Positions 11,201 to 24,145 of a DNA stretch of 64,000 nucleotides are shown here, piece after piece. The position numbers and the translations under genes are program-made. Origin of the DNA: Anseranas semipalmata (taxonomy: Eukaryota; Chordata; Aves; Anseriformes; Anseranatidae); NCBI GenBank assembly GCA_013399115.1, contig VXAA01005612.1, positions 62,001 through 126,000 on the forward strand, written 5' to 3'. How positions within the stretch are numbered: position 1 is the stretch's first letter; each line of letters starts with the position of its first letter. The notes below the pieces were generated by a model, which saw nothing but the letters and a program-made list of their open reading frames with translations, searched no databases and had not been told where the DNA came from.

Positions 11201-13548
11201 ATCAAAAGCCAGCCCACATCACCTGACCCTAATCTTTCAGAAGTGGTTTGAGAGTGTCTAGCAGTTATGCTCTCCCTAGGATTTGGTTTATTGGTAAATC
11301 ATTAGATGCAAAAGAGGCAGCTGTATGTCGGAGAGAGATCCCAGTTAGGGTAGTTACACAAGGTGGATCAAACTGATTTAATGTCTTTCCTTGGCTGAAT
11401 GGGGAATGTCCTCTCCCCCTGTCATGTTTCTCCCTTTCCCTGTTCTCCCTGCCCTTGTCCCCAAAAGGTCCTCCAAAAGATGGCAAGGTAGGGAGCATGG
11501 AGGTAGGGAAGGGAGATGCAGTGCATGTGAATTGTCTGCAGAGTGCTTGGTGTGTCTGGGGCTGCTTTGTGTCATCCTCTGCAGTTCCTTCTGGGCGGTA
11601 TCGTTAAAGAGTCAATTACCCCATGCAAAGACCCCTTGACACTGAGAGATAAATACACATGACTAGTAGTTTTTCACATCCAGGATTTGCCATTAAGTAT
11701 GTAGATAGCATTCAACTTGTATTTTGACAACTGGCTCCCCTCTTGCTGTTGAGCAGAGCAGTGCATACCCTGCAGCTGGGGCACTGAACCGAAGCCACAG
11801 CACTGCTGTTTGATACAGGTCCCAGGGGACATCAAAATACTTCACACACAAGGCTGCTTGATCTCCAGCGCTATATTCTTTGCCACTGTCTTACTCTAGT
11901 CCAATTTCTTGGCATTAACAAAACACACTTCTGTGTTAAAGCAGAAGTCAAAAGCCTTGTGTTGGTGGATCACAAGTCAAAGAAGCCAAATGCGCTTTAT
12001 TATTATTTTTTTGTAATAAAAGTTGCATGAGCCATAAATCTGCAAATTATGATATGGAATCATGGATTGAACCTCTTCAGTCACATCTCAGGGGGAGGAT
12101 AACCCTCAAGGGTATTATAAAATCAGCTCTGTTATCAGAAGAAGTGCATTGTTCAGATGGAGAACAAAATTATTGTCCACAAAAAAAGAACTAGATAAAA
12201 TATAAAAGTTTTTATTCATTTCTGGAATAGCTTCATGGCCTTACTTATTTTGCCTTTAAAAATTCTGATAGGAAATATATCAATAATGATTTTTCTAGCT
12301 GAATTCTACTAATTTCTCTTCTCTGGGGTGTGCAGTTTCTGCATGTCTGTGGAAGTATTTTGCAGCTTTCTGTCCCAAGCCATTCTGCTGTCAGTACAGA
12401 GACACCGGTGATCTCCTATAACTCACAGCAGTGAGAGCTGAAATGATTATTGTCTGAAGTTTCCCAGGTTGTAGTATACTTTATATGACCATTTAAGCGA
12501 AAAGCCACAGCTGAGAGGGTGCAACTGGTTTGCTGAAAAGATAAAATCCTGCCTTCAGGTTGCGATCATAACAAAAATGATTTTAGGATTATAGTACATG
12601 TAATACTAATTAATGATAATACTAATTAATGATTTTTTTTATGTGTTGGATAAAGGTTTAAAGTACTTAAGGAGGATTTAGAATTCGTCCTCAAAATTAA
12701 ATTTCTTCATTTCTTCAACAAAAAGTGGTCAATGAAAACAATAGTTGTCTTGCAGTTTTAGATTTCCTGTTGGTGCATCTGAAAATCTGAAACTGAGAAC
12801 AGAAAACTTTAGTGCCAGCCCACCCTTACCACTTTCTTTTTCAGTATTTATTCTAATTAAAATGTGGCTTTAGGGTAATTGAAAAATCTTATAATTTTTT
12901 TTGTTGTTGTTTAATTTGCTGAGTTGTTTTACTTAAAAATAACCAAGGAATTCAAAACCTATTTAATGGCTGCTTTTACGTTTCTTTATACTTTCAAAGG
13001 ACATCCTGATTACAAATTTAATTTAGTGAAAAACTCAAAGATTTCATTTTGAATAGAACAAAGTATCTTTTACATACAAAATATTTTTCTTACATTTTCT
13101 CAGTGTTCTTTAAAAAATGACATTTTTGTTTTTACTTGATAGTTTTTGGTAAGTAACCTAAAAAGAAAAAAAAATGTTATTCTCAGAAGTCTAGTAAAAT
13201 ACAAAGGGAAATTGCTTTTACTGAATTTTCATTGTCCAACTGAATACAAAAAAGTGCATACATAGTTAACATCGTTTGAATTTTATCATTCTCTCTCTCT
13301 AATCTTTCTCTTCCTTTTTAATAACCTAATAAATTGTTTTGCAAAATTTTTACCAAAGTGATAGTGACTCTTTGAAGCAAACTTAACAGTTTGAGGGTTG
13401 CAATCTACGTACACATTACAGATTCTAATTCTTTCTTGTTTCCCGAATGGTAAAACACAAAGGGTTATACCTGTGACTCCTGCATAACAATAACAGTTAC
13501 AAAGAAATACTGACCCAATCCTTTCTTTCTACCTTCTACTCTCTCTAG
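8238..13548. other. Non-coding sequence between the duplication and the first exon
   Basis: Presumed PTPRN2 intron ending in the pyrimidine-rich acceptor before 13549. Apart from an unassigned reading frame at 8478-8990, I see only AT-rich sequence with a short tandem repeat at about 12600-12631 (two copies of a TAATACTAATTAATGA-like unit). Open frames at 9377-9607, 11005-11193, 11265-11498 (-) and 11391-11639 overlap each other on opposite strands and have no recognisable content. Confidence 0.7.
8478..8990 (+). other. Unassigned reading-frame relic
   Basis: A frame opens after a TAG at 8475-8477 and stays open to a TAA at 8877-8879 (about 133 codons). It has ordinary protein-like composition (many Leu, Cys, Gln and Ser, few low-complexity runs), unlike most chance frames nearby. 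The same frame continues through that stop and a second TAA close behind it, and ends at 8988-8990 with a Trp/Tyr-rich stretch followed by about 15 small and hydrophobic residues. No Met start, splice signal or family motif was recognised. It could be a decayed retroviral or retrocopy fragment, an unrelated pseudogene, or chance; I cannot choose. Confidence 0.25.
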
Positions 13549-14023
13549 AGCTACATCTATAATGATCCTATTAGGTACTACAAGATGCCAAAACCCAAAG
13601 AAAGACCACCTCCTTTGGCCCATGCATCAACATCCCACCAACAGTACACTGAAAATCTCCATGGGAGGACCTTCAACCAGCCTCAGACAGACAAGTTCTC
13701 ATCAGAGTCAGAAGTGGGGCTTGACCAAAAAACTCTGATGGCTGCGCTGCATACGTACATCACTCAGAACTTGTCAGCACAAAGCAATGATAAAAGCTCT
13801 CACAGCAGGACTAAAGGGTCTCGCATTTATGCTGATAGATTCTACTCTTCTCAAGTCAGTCCTTTTGATGGAACTTTTGCCAAAGGAAAAGCAGAAGATT
13901 TCAAAATGAAGAAACCATTCCAGACAAAGCCTGCGTCTGGAGCGCTGGGGCCAACCTCTGAGAAGCTGAATCATAAATCTGCTTCCCAGGATGATCCAAA
14001 GGACCTTCTGAGTGTAGTGGATG
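13549..14023 (+). CDS. PTPRN2: PTPRN2 internal exon (475 bp), lumenal linker region
   Basis: A long pyrimidine tract precedes an AGAG acceptor. I start the exon at 13549, after the first AG, because an in-frame TAG (13546-13548) closes the reading frame exactly there; starting at 13551 after the second AG is possible. The donor is ATG|GTAAAG, so the exon ends at 14023 with one base carried over (phase 1). The 158 complete codons encode a hydrophilic, Lys/Ser/Gln-rich stretch of the granule-lumen ectodomain. The best landmark is LDQKTLMAAL (LMAAL at 13735-13749), which matches a short helix in human PTPRN2, followed by an NLS N-glycosylation sequon. The rest is weakly conserved, as expected for this disordered linker. 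The Met at 13585 is an internal residue, not a start. This is the longest open frame in the window. Confidence 0.92.
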
Positions 14024-14577
14024 GTAAAGCTGATATTTATCTATTTTAACTTACCTGAAGTTTCCCTCAAGTTCACTGAGCATTTTTGAAAAAAAAAAAT
14101 ATAAATAGATGTTCAGATATATCTCCTACTATTGACATATTTATATCTTTCTACCATAATACTGAGTATTGATGTTCACCATTCTAACTACTCTTTCCCT
14201 GCAAACATCTACCCACATTCTTCAACCCACCTTCCATATGCATGCAGAAATATATGGCACTTGGTACGCCGTAGCATTTATGTAACTCGTTATATTTTCA
14301 AAGCATTTTACAAACAATACATAATTAAGGGTATATCTTTGCTGTCACATCTGTTCTTATGCATGCATCCCACACTATATATAGGTCATATCGAAATGCC
14401 TAGTTTTGTTCGATTTCTCTGTTTTTAATTAGAAATTCAAGGACCATGAGTAAAAAGTTAGACAGAAATTAACACTGACATAAATTTTGGCACAGGACAC
14501 ATAGAGGGGAGATATCTCTCAGTTATGTGGATATGTGGACACACAGTAATACAAGGTGGGGGTTATATAGTGCTGAA

Positions 14578-14600
14578 TTTTTATTTATTTATTTATTTTT
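14578..14600. repeat. (TTTA)n microsatellite
   Basis: Short TTTA run in the first visible PTPRN2 intron. Confidence 0.93.
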
Positions 14601-15005
14601 GCTAATGCTTCTTAACTATGACCACATCCTGATTTCTTTTGTATGTGATAGTTTGATAGATATTTAAATGAACATGGAGTGTAACATCTCACAGGATACT
14701 GTGATGCATTTTAAGTGCTGCTTTGTAATGCAAGGTGGATTTTCATGTCTTGGGTGGGGATGAGGTAGAGTTTAGAAAATAACTCTCATTCACTTTATTG
14801 TTTCTCTAAACTAACCTAACTATTGATGTTATTCCAGTGGTTCAGAATGCCTGAAAAATGAAATAATTGATTCTCAGCCATTGCCAAGCAGTTACATCTG
14901 TTACACTGTAGTTACCACTATTCCAATAGATTTTGTGATATATGAGAGAGTTTCTTTAAATCCCCTCTGTAGTCGTTATCATCCATAAAGTTTAAGGTTC
15001 TTTGA

Positions 15006-15087
15006 TTTGTTGTTGTTGTTGTTGTTATTGTTTTTTTGTTGTTGTTGTTGTTTTGTGTTTTGGGGGGGGATGTTTTTTTTTTTTTTT
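15006..15087. repeat. (TTG)n, G8 and T15 low-complexity block
   Basis: Two TTG repeat runs, then a G8 run, then a T run. Confidence 0.95.
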
Positions 15088-18000
15088 AAATGGAACACAC
15101 AAAACCATCAAAGTTGCAGCAGAGGAAAGATAATGCTTGCAATCTAAAGGATGCTCAGAAGTGAAAGCATTCTTGGTATGGTGCCCAGAGATAATAGGTT
15201 TCAAAGAACGAACTATAATGTAAAATCAAATCCAGGTGGCACTGTAAGTCTCTTGCACAGGTTAGACAATTTTGTTGCTAGACTCAAAACAAACTAGGCA
15301 CATGCTGGTTTCATTATCCTCCAGCTGTTCCACTTCACCTTTCCTGGTAGGAGCCAACTGGGAAAAAAATGCTTAACACTTAGAGGGAATAACATGTTTC
15401 ACAATTCATTGGGTTGTGCTGCTTTGACTTCACATACATAATGTGCCCTCTAGGAACTTCTTCCATTGCATTAGCTTTTAAATGTTGCATAGACATAAAA
15501 TTATGATCATTTGAGTAGGAAATAATATTGGATTCCCTTGTATTTTTGAGCCACTTAATAGTCTCATAAGGAAGTAGTGAGGACAGATACCACTATATTC
15601 ATGGTTTGAAGTGCTGTCTGTTGGAATGATGATGGTTTGGATTCACATTTGCCAGGCTGACTTTAAGATCACTTTCTGCTTTTATCCTTTCTCCAGTCTC
15701 TCTGGTGCTTCAGGATTTTTGTATGTTTGTCACTTGTTTCTCTCTTGCATTCCCTAAACCACAGAACTGTTCAAAAACTGGAAAGTATGCAGGGCAATCG
15801 CATGAGCTCAGTTCTCTGGTGCATCTAATACAGGATTAGACAAAGTTAACTGGCAGAACAATCCAGAAGGTACTGAGCAGATTAGCACTGAGAATCATGG
15901 TGAAACAGTGGCAGGTAAATTAGCTAACAAGGCACCCTGAGGGAGAAATACAAGAGAAGGAAATGTGGAGCTATTTTTTATCAGATTTGCCAACTATTAC
16001 CTCTAGGAGTAGCGTGATATGCGTGGGTGCTGCCTTTGTAGTCACAGTGCAATAGGGGAATTGTTAATCTGCCTTCTGCACCAGCTGTATTTAGAATTTT
16101 GCTCAGTTTTAAGTGATTCATTCTAGTCTACCCATTATCAGTGTATTAAATATTACAGAATAATCTCTCTGTTCCTTTGTTAAGGTCACAAAATCAGTAA
16201 TTCAGATGTTTTATTTTTTTCAAAAAATAACATATTTCAAGGTTTACCGAGCACAAATATTTGTGTCCTTTCTCTGTCTTGCAGAGCTGTGGTCACCCAT
16301 CTGGGTGATTCTCAGCTTCTGAGGACAGCTGATACGTGGTGAGTAGGATGATGGGTTAGAAAAGGACACTCCACCCTGTGGGACTGCTGATCTTGAGGAG
16401 GAAATGATGCATTACGATTTCAGCAAAGTTGCTGCTGCCACACCACTTGCTGTTGAGCAAACTGGCTTTGGCAGTTGCATCAGTGGTGTATGGAACATGA
16501 TTTATGTGCTGTACAATAAAAAGCTGTTTTCCCTTGCTAAGCTGCTATTGTTACCTACTAGGGGGAATTCAACTGGTGAAGCTGATATTAAAAATTATAT
16601 CATCTACGATATATGTGCTTTTAAGGTCATCATAGTTCCCTAGTAACTATGAAAGGCGATGTGCCTTCTTCAATTCAGAAGCTGGAGCTAAAGCAGAAAT
16701 CTGTATTGCAGTATAAGTCCAACGAAACATGGCTAAGCATTGCTGATTCTTTTCCAAAGAGGTCGGTGGGCGAGTATAAAGGCTGTACACAGGCATATGC
16801 ATGTTCAAGTGCATGTGCTCCTTAACTGCTGTCCCATTGCAGTATCTGCTTTTTGATCTTTCTGCAATATTTTCTGATTTTAGGAAATTCATAATAACTC
16901 CTTTAAATTGCCAAAAGGTGCTTGTAAATGGATGCATTTAGAGTTATTTGTGTATCAGCCTTAACCAAGCATTTGCAAATGATATGCAAAAACAAACAAA
17001 TGCCATAATAAGAATGGAAACGCCTGTATTTAGCATGGACATATATTAAGAGCACATCTGTAATTTCATGAGGTTAGCAAGACTCTTAAAGTAGACCTCC
17101 GTTTCATCAGGCTGTTATAGACATTTTGGTGACTGTTGCTGCTAGTATACTGAACACATGATGCTCCTCATACTTACTGCCTTTGGTTACTGCAGTTGGT
17201 CCTTGGCATTTTAAGTCACACTTGTAGGTGTTCAGTACAGGTAGCATATAATGCCTAAGTTTTACTCACACCAGCACGAGTTTGTATTTAGGACTTGTTC
17301 TTTTGATGAGTTGTGTCCAGGTAACATTGATCAGAACAGGAATAGCAACATCAGAGGAGCAGGAGGCTCGTCTATAACACGTCTGTTTGATGGAACAGAA
17401 GGACCTGCAGTGAGCCTGTTGGTAGTAACAGGAGCATGGCCTGTGGCCATTCACTTTCTTGTGTGATTGCTCCCATTTACATCTTGTTTGAGGTTATTGA
17501 CTATGAACCTGTGCAAGTGGGCTGGAGAGGTAAGACTTGGTGAAGGTAATAGATACAAAGAAAAGTAGATTTGGAAAAAAATGAAAAAAATGATATGGAA
17601 TGGAAATGATAAGGCTATAGTGACTGCCTGTTGCTGAGTAGCTCAGTAGTTGGTCTTGACAGCTGGTTGCAAAACAACCAAAACAAGCAAACAAAAATCC
17701 AGTAGTGCTACCTTAATATAGCTCTTTTAATTATATATTAACTGAAACATAATTCTGTTTTAAGATTTGTCTTAAAATATTGATGCATTGGCCAGTACCT
17801 AGCTTGAATAAGACTTAACAGGCAAATGCTGCAGTTAATTATTTTTCTGAGGCTCAAAACTTTCTTTCCGCTTGGAAACCCCTGGTTGCTGATTTTTCAA
17901 ATCAGAATTTTGAGCTACTTTAGATTTAACTCTGCTATTGAATTCCCGTAATTTGAACTAGCTTGTTTATCTTAAATGAATGAATATAGTTTATACAACT

Positions 18001-19929
18001 TTTACTCAATGATACAATTGCTTTTATTGTGTTCTATTTGCTCAAATTTGCTTGAAACATTTCCCTATAAATTTTGCTAAAAACTGTATAGTATTACTAA
18101 ACACTGAATTACTTCAGGAGTCTTAGTCCTGTATTCAGAAAATAGATAAACTTTCAGGATTCTAAGTAGCATTAGCACTGATTGAACTTGAGACCCAAAA
18201 GAGTCTAAATTTTGAAAAAACAGAGCTTGAGCTACTAGGCATGTAAGTGTTTTTGCAACTTTTCCATAAATCTTGTTTCTAGGTAAGATGTTTCCTAATA
18301 GCTTGAAAGTCACAGTAGCAGAATGACATTTTTCTCAGTGTTTTGGCTAGAAAGTGGGGATTCTAACACAAGGAAAAAGAAATGTGGTTTCTGTTCTGAA
18401 GCTGAACAAATCAAAAATGCTTCAAAAAGGTAGGAAGGTGAGCGAGTGACTCTAAAGCAGACAGAATTGTTCAATAGTTAGGAAACAAATCTGAATTGTG
18501 GGAAACTCATGTTTGGGGCTCTAATCAGCTGTTTTGGGCATGTTGTCTCTTCTTTTGCCTAGAAGGGAATGACATTACTGAATGATGTGTGTTCTTAGAA
18601 GTCTTTCGCTCTTGGCATAGACATTTTCTCTGGCCATTCCCTATTTACAAAGGGGTTTGGAAATACAGAGGTGGATCCCTCATCTGCACTAGAAATGGTT
18701 GTGAACAATTCTAAATATTATTCCAGATGATTGCAAAAAACTTCAGAATTTCATTCATAGGTTGTTAACTGCTGTACATCATGGGTTTTTCATATCAATG
18801 GATAAATGGATAAAAGCTCTTGAAAAACATAGTCACTGAAATCATGGTAGTTTTCATTCTTTTGTAGATGCAGTGATGTCAGGTAATCAAACAGTGTTCC
18901 AAGAATACTTTTTCTTACCGTGATGTACCTTGCAATGTGTCTTTATACATTTAGTTGAAAAGTTTTAGGTTTGATTTTGAACTGACATGTATTCTGTCTT
19001 TTCTTTGCTGACTTTATTAGCTCTGCTTCAATAATTCAGGTTTTTCTGTCATGTTATTGGTTGATAGTTCTATAAAACGTAAGAACAGAAGTGATACCTA
19101 AGCAGAAACAAGACTTCTGTAGTAATCTGGCAGTGCTGGTATTTCCTACAGCTTAATTTCCTGCATTGCTGCTACGTGTAACACCCTCTCCTAATGGCCA
19201 TCTTCCAGACAGCTGTTGTGTTTCTTGGAAAAGTTTCTTGAATTCTGTTTAATCATGTCTAGTGAAAACTTTTTTGCAGTTTGGATTGATTTGATCTTGT
19301 AGATTATCTTTCTAAATTAAAGCATTTGGTCATCATGTATTTACTACATTATGAAATACAGGGGATGGATACAATACAATAAGAAGTAGAAAGGAAAGTA
19401 TTCAACATTTGCTGTTAGCTTCCACTAAATATCAGTCCTAATTTTGCTGCCTCCAAGTACCGTGGCCTGTAGAGTTTGACATAGATTGTGAGATTAAGTC
19501 TTTGACTCTCTCGTTACTGAACACTTGTTTTCCCTGTACAAGGCACTCTGCTATTTCAGTATGGTACCATAATCTTTGTTGGCTGTCACAGTCTGACACA
19601 ACCTTTATTAACAGTCATACTTAGGTGTATTTAAAACTATGCTTTCGTAAGAAAATTTCAAAAGTTCACAGTTTACAAACTCAGCTGAATTTTATAATGA
19701 AATCAGATTTTTATAATATCAACATGATGGATTATTGGAAAGATGTATCCTTTCATCTGTGAAATCAATTGCATCAAAAGACCACTTTCCCTCATATGTC
19801 AGAACTCTCTTAAACTCACAGTAAACCTACTGTTTAAACTTCTTAAGTTATCTTGGCTTATATTGACTAAATAGTTCAGGGAAAATGGCACCAGTTTGGT
19901 TGGTGAATTATGGAGACATGCACATAATT

Positions 19930-20023
19930 TAGTGATGGGACTCAGTAGGTCATGTTGGTGGTTGGATTTGATTATCTTGAAGGTCTTTTCCAACCTAGGT
20001 TATTCTGTGATTCTATGATTCTA
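19930..20023 (+). mobile_element. CR1 LINE 3' end fragment
   Basis: Begins with the CR1 3'-UTR phrase GTGATGGGACTCAGTAGGTC, continues through GATTATCTTGAAGGTCTTTTCCAACC, and ends with ATTCTGTGATTCTATGATTCTA, the octamer-type tail that marks CR1 3' termini in birds. Only about 94 bp, heavily 5'-truncated, sense strand +. Confidence 0.88.
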
Positions 20024-20218
20024 AGACAGCTTTGTCCAACATCTTGGCCTCTTTTCCCAGTGACAAATAATCCTTGGTTCTTGTCCCCTCAAAACCACAG
20101 ATGTTCTGCTTCCTTTTCCCTGGAGCAGAAGAGTCTCTTGCTACTTCTTCTTTCCTAGTACTGTGAGAGGCAAAACCTTTTCTTTAGCCCTTCTTCCAGT
20201 AATATTTTCACCTTTATC

Positions 20219-20465
20219 GGGCTGGACATGAGGAAAAATTTCTTCACTGTGAGGGTGGCCAGACACTGGAACAGGCTTCCTAGGGAGGTGGTTGACGCCT
20301 CATGCCTGTCAGTTTTCAAGGGGCATTTGGATAATGCCCTCAATAATAAGCTTTAACTTTTGGTTAGCCCTGAAGAGGTCAGGCAGTTGAACTAAATGAT
20401 CTTTGTCTCTTCCAACTGAACTATTCTATTCTATTCTATTCTACTCTACTCTACTCTATTATATT
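20219..20465 (+). mobile_element. CR1 LINE 3' end fragment with pentamer tail
   Basis: Starts in the last part of ORF2 (the region encoding KFFTVRV-type sequence, GTGAGGGTGG...CACTGG) and runs through the stop AAGCTTTAA and the 3'-UTR phrase GATCTTTG...CTTCCAACTGAA. Its tail is a run of TTCTA/CTCTA pentamers (20421-20465) instead of the usual octamer. The same subfamily signature recurs at 31543-31955. Strand +. Confidence 0.9.
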
Positions 20466-21791
20466 CTTACAATCTGTTTTTTTTAACTCACCCTTATGGA
20501 AGCTTGATGTCTGACAGCACAGTCTGAAAGTCTTTGTTTAGAGATGCTGATAAACATGTCTTACCATAGGGCTTAACATGGAGAATGTTGCTGGAAGAGA
20601 AAAGGTTGGATGTTGCCTTCAGACTGCTTAAATATAAATTTATACACTCAACAGAGATTTAAAAGCAGTCTGTGACTTCATTTTCTTACACAATACTGCA
20701 AGTGAAAGAGGTTTCTTGCTTGCATACATATCCAGATGTATACTAAATTTCTGATCAGGATGAATAAGCAGAACAGAGGCATGATTGAAAATGGTTTTGG
20801 GATGTCAGAGTAAACTCTTTATTTAGTGTTCATTTCTCCAAGAGAGATTAGGCTGAATGTTGCCGTTATATGGAATGCTACTGAAGGATATATACAGTCA
20901 GAAAGGTACCTTTCCTGAATAGCTGCTACTCTACCTTTCCTAATTTACCTTTAATATCTACTGTTCTTGAATTTTTCCATCTTCAAGAATTTTTTTTTTT
21001 TTTTCATAAATATATGTTCATTTGCTTTTCCTGACCTGGAATGTCATCTTAACATTTCTTTCCTTAATGTGACTTATAAAACATCTTCCCCATTCTGTTC
21101 ATAGCTGACAAACCAAAATAGTGTTTGTTGAAATTCATTTTTGCAAAATATATATTTTCCAAGAGAAATCAATATGATTTAGAAAGTTTGTCCATTACAT
21201 ATCCATGTATGAAACACTTTTATTTGGAGAGGAGCCTTTTGAATGAAAGAGAAAATACCTGACTCTTTCTTTCCTAAAACTGCATATAGCTATTTACCTT
21301 GCAAAAAGCAAATAAACAAAGAAACCTGGTCTCTAATAAATACTGTTGTATTTCCTCTATATAAGGATTGTTGTTTGTGCTATCTTAATGCAGCTAAAGA
21401 AAAGTTGAGCTACCTTAATAATTGTTATCAGTTTTTTGAGTCAGTTTGGACTAGGAAACAATGCTGTACTTGTAAAGAAAACGTGAAAATGTTATACCCA
21501 TCTCTCTAGGACAACTTACTAGGTTGTAGTGGCATACATCTCCCACTGCCTGGCATGGATTTACCTTGTCATAAACTCTAACATCCATTTATAATACTGT
21601 GTTTTTAGTCAAGGTGACAGCTAACTTCAGTCTGTGTCTTGGTTCCATGAATGTGTATGCACTTTTGAAAAAAAAAATACAATCTTCATGAAGGAAAAGA
21701 TAACTTTCAGGAAAAATGAAAGATACCAATACAAGCACATATGCTTCTTGTATGCAGCTAAATCTTGTTTTTATGTTGTTTTGTGATCTAG

Positions 21792-22046
21792 AAACGCTTA
21801 TTAAAGGTGTATTGAAGGACCTGGAGAAACACCAGGTGAATGTGGAGAATCTCGGCTCAGCAGAACTGGATGAGATTGCTGATACTATTGCCAGTGCAAT
21901 TCAGACTGCTGGCATTCAGGATGAAACAGAAGAGGGTGCTGGAAAAACTGGAGAAGACAAAATGGAAGCACAAATGAAGAAAGGAGATGCTCAAGGAAGG
22001 GCAGAAATTCAGACTGGATTAATGGAAAACAGTGTTAACATACCAG
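21792..22046 (+). CDS. PTPRN2: PTPRN2 internal exon (255 bp)
   Basis: The acceptor is GATCTAG|AA and the donor is CCAG|GTATTA. The first two bases complete a Glu codon with the previous exon's last G, and the exon again ends with one base over. It begins with TLIKGVLKDLEKHQVNVENL, a predicted amphipathic helix that lines up with the human LLKDL...LSGLELDGMAEL segment, and then SAELDEIADTIASAIQ. The second half is acidic and rich in Glu, Gly and Lys, with an NSV sequon near the end. The open frame running upstream to 21716 and downstream to 22066 is intronic read-through, so the ATG at 21716 should not be taken as a start. The segment is lumenal and lies before the mature ectodomain. Confidence 0.93.
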
Positions 22047-23446
22047 GTATTAATTCTAAGAATTAAGTAGAGCAAAAGATAGCTGCCCTAATTTTCCTTT
22101 GTTTCACATTAGTGCTAGACTTTTTTTTTTAATTGGTTTTAAAGAAGACAGGAGGAAAAGTTTTTGTATTTTTCCCCAAAGGCTGCAAAACTTTAGCTTT
22201 TCTTTTTACAGCAATTGTTTTCTTTTTACAGCAGATACTTTATTTACCCAAAATACATCTGTTTATGAACACTTGGTCTTCAGGCTTCACAAACAAGATA
22301 AACCTACACACTCAATTATATTCAAAGACAAATTGCTTTATGCTGTGTGGTCTAATTTCCCATTCTTGAAAATGAGATGTTTAAGCAAAATGATAATGAA
22401 AAATGATTATATTCCAAGAATGTGTTTCAAAATATGTGGAAAAAAAAATAATTGCATTTTACAGATAATCATTCCTTAATGTACTACAATTACTTTGCAG
22501 AAGAAAGTCTTAGACAGGTACACATAGAAAACAACTTGTTCCCTTTCATGCTTAGGGAACTAAAAGAGTTATTATGGTTATTTGCTTCTGTCTGGACACA
22601 TATTTTCATGGTGATGCAGATTCAGGAGCTACAGTATTTACTGTTAATGAGCCGATACCACAGTGGTCCTTAATTTGCCATTACCCATTCTGTACTTTAA
22701 GAATGTTATGATATCTAGGACACCAAAAAACATATGACATTAGAGACAAACAGTGATTTTAAACTACTGTCTTTTTTTCCTGTCAAAAGTAGGAGAATTA
22801 TCACAATGGTGATATATTGAAAACCTTACTAGTGAGAGATATTCTGGTTATTTTAATTGCCAATTCTGTTTGTAGATTAAAATGAGCAGTCTTGAGGGTT
22901 TGTCCTGAATCATGCTGGGAGAAATGAATAAGTCTTAGTTCATAAACCAAAGAGCCAGCATTATTTGATGGAGGTTAATGATGTGACTGCATATCATCAC
23001 TGTAGTTAAACTGTAACATGGTTTTGGTAGACAATATTTCTAGAAATAGGTCTTTTTTTCACCAAAGTATGTGTGAGGGGTGTAAATGTTTCTTTTTTCT
23101 TTAATGTAAATGTCCATTCAGCTAACTAGAATGATTTTTTTTTTTTCTTAGATATCGATAAACTGATATGAAGATCAGACACTTAATTAGCAAAATAACA
23201 CCATTAGATTGGCTCTTGAAGTACTCGGTCTATTGATCTTGCATTAATTGGCTATCAAAGTGTGGTTAGAATAACAATACTGAATTATACAGTGCTCTTT
23301 ACTCTGCCCTTTCAGCTTTGATGTCTTAATGTTTAAATTGCATGAAAAGGCCACCACTACAAACAAAGCAGCCTATAAGCAGTGTTTGTTTCACATATGA
23401 CGTTTTCCCTTCATAACTACGTATTTGTGCTTTTCACATCCTACAG
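22047..23446 (+). other. PTPRN2: PTPRN2 intron, 1400 bp
   Basis: GTATTA donor and CCTACAG acceptor. AT-rich. Two overlapping open frames at 22099-22479 and 22133-22369 and another at 22452-22673 lie here, but their products are Phe/Leu/Lys-rich translations of AT-rich DNA with no recognisable motif. I see no repeat family. Confidence 0.87.
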
Positions 23447-23487
23447 ACAATGGAGTGCGTGAAGCCAGTGCCAGAACTGATCAAGAG
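23447..23487 (+). CDS. PTPRN2: PTPRN2 micro-exon (41 bp)
   Basis: The acceptor is CCTACAG|AC and the donor is GAG|GTAGAG. Two bases complete an Asp codon with the previous exon, and thirteen full codons follow (DNGVREASARTDQE overall), so it enters in phase 1 and leaves in phase 0. It sits where human PTPRN2 has a short acidic DDGV...YQE block between the helix segment and the processing-site exon, so both order and sequence fit. It is easily missed because an ORF caller cannot see it. The alternative, that this is chance sequence, would leave the neighbouring exons with incompatible phases (1 out versus 0 in). Confidence 0.85.
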
Positions 23488-24140
23488 GTAGAGTACCAGT
23501 ATTTTAACAAAACAAGTATTCCATCTCAGAATATCAGCTTTATATGCAGTGAAGGCCAAAAACACGCTTTTGAATCATGAGAATTGTTTTGTGTCTTGTG
23601 TGGATATAATTCAGTATCGCAGCATAAGCAGATTGTTGTTGATGCATTGAAATATTAAATGAACTTTTATCTAAACTTTAACCAAGATGGGTGTTACAGT
23701 TAAAAAAAAAAAAAAAATGAAGTCCTGTTTTGCCTCTCTTTCAGTTGTAAAATAGTCAGAATTCCCAACAGATCCCAAAGATCAGACAAATTCAGACTTT
23801 TCCCCTGCTTAGTAAATTTTGAGTATTGAGGTGTTGAACACACCCTACTTTCCCCTGTCGTTTGGCTTCTGGTTCTGAGGAATGTAAACGTCATTGCTCA
23901 GATAATCTCTTGTTTTGAGAGGCAGATGAGGCACATATTCCCTCTGAGGGCACATGTATGTGGGAGGGCTCAAAATTCCTTCTCTTTGCATGGGATCTGT
24001 CATTCTTCAATTTTTCACTTTATAATTCATTCTTCCAAAGTGTTGAATATCAGAGAGATTTGAAAAGTTTTAGGCATTAAAACTCATCCCTCAGGTGGTA
24101 ACATCAGATTTGGGATTCTAATTCAAATTACTTTGATAAT

Positions 24141-24145
24141 ATTCC
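24141..24145. repeat. Target-site duplication, left copy (ATTCC)
   Basis: Exact 5-bp direct repeat abutting the TG end of the LTR; the partner is at 24745-24749. Confidence 0.85.

Larger units (their letters stand above)
14024..21791 (+). other. PTPRN2: PTPRN2 intron, 7768 bp
   Basis: GTAAAG donor and ATCTAG acceptor. It contains simple repeats at 14578-14600 and 15006-15087, two short CR1 3' ends at 19930-20023 and 20219-20465, and a T run at 20990-21004. Several open frames of 60-98 codons on either strand (for example 14132-14428 and 21243-21509) show no protein-like composition or family motif, and I treat them as chance. I see nothing else assignable. Confidence 0.88.

Noticed and set aside
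13585..14049. Treating the 154-codon ATG-to-stop frame as a complete small gene
   Set aside because: The real exon starts upstream at the acceptor (13549) and ends at the GT donor (14024); the ATG is internal and the apparent stop lies in the intron.
22099..22479. 126-codon open frame just after the 255-bp PTPRN2 exon
   Set aside because: Phe/Leu/Lys-rich translation of AT-rich intron, with another overlapping frame open too; no motif.
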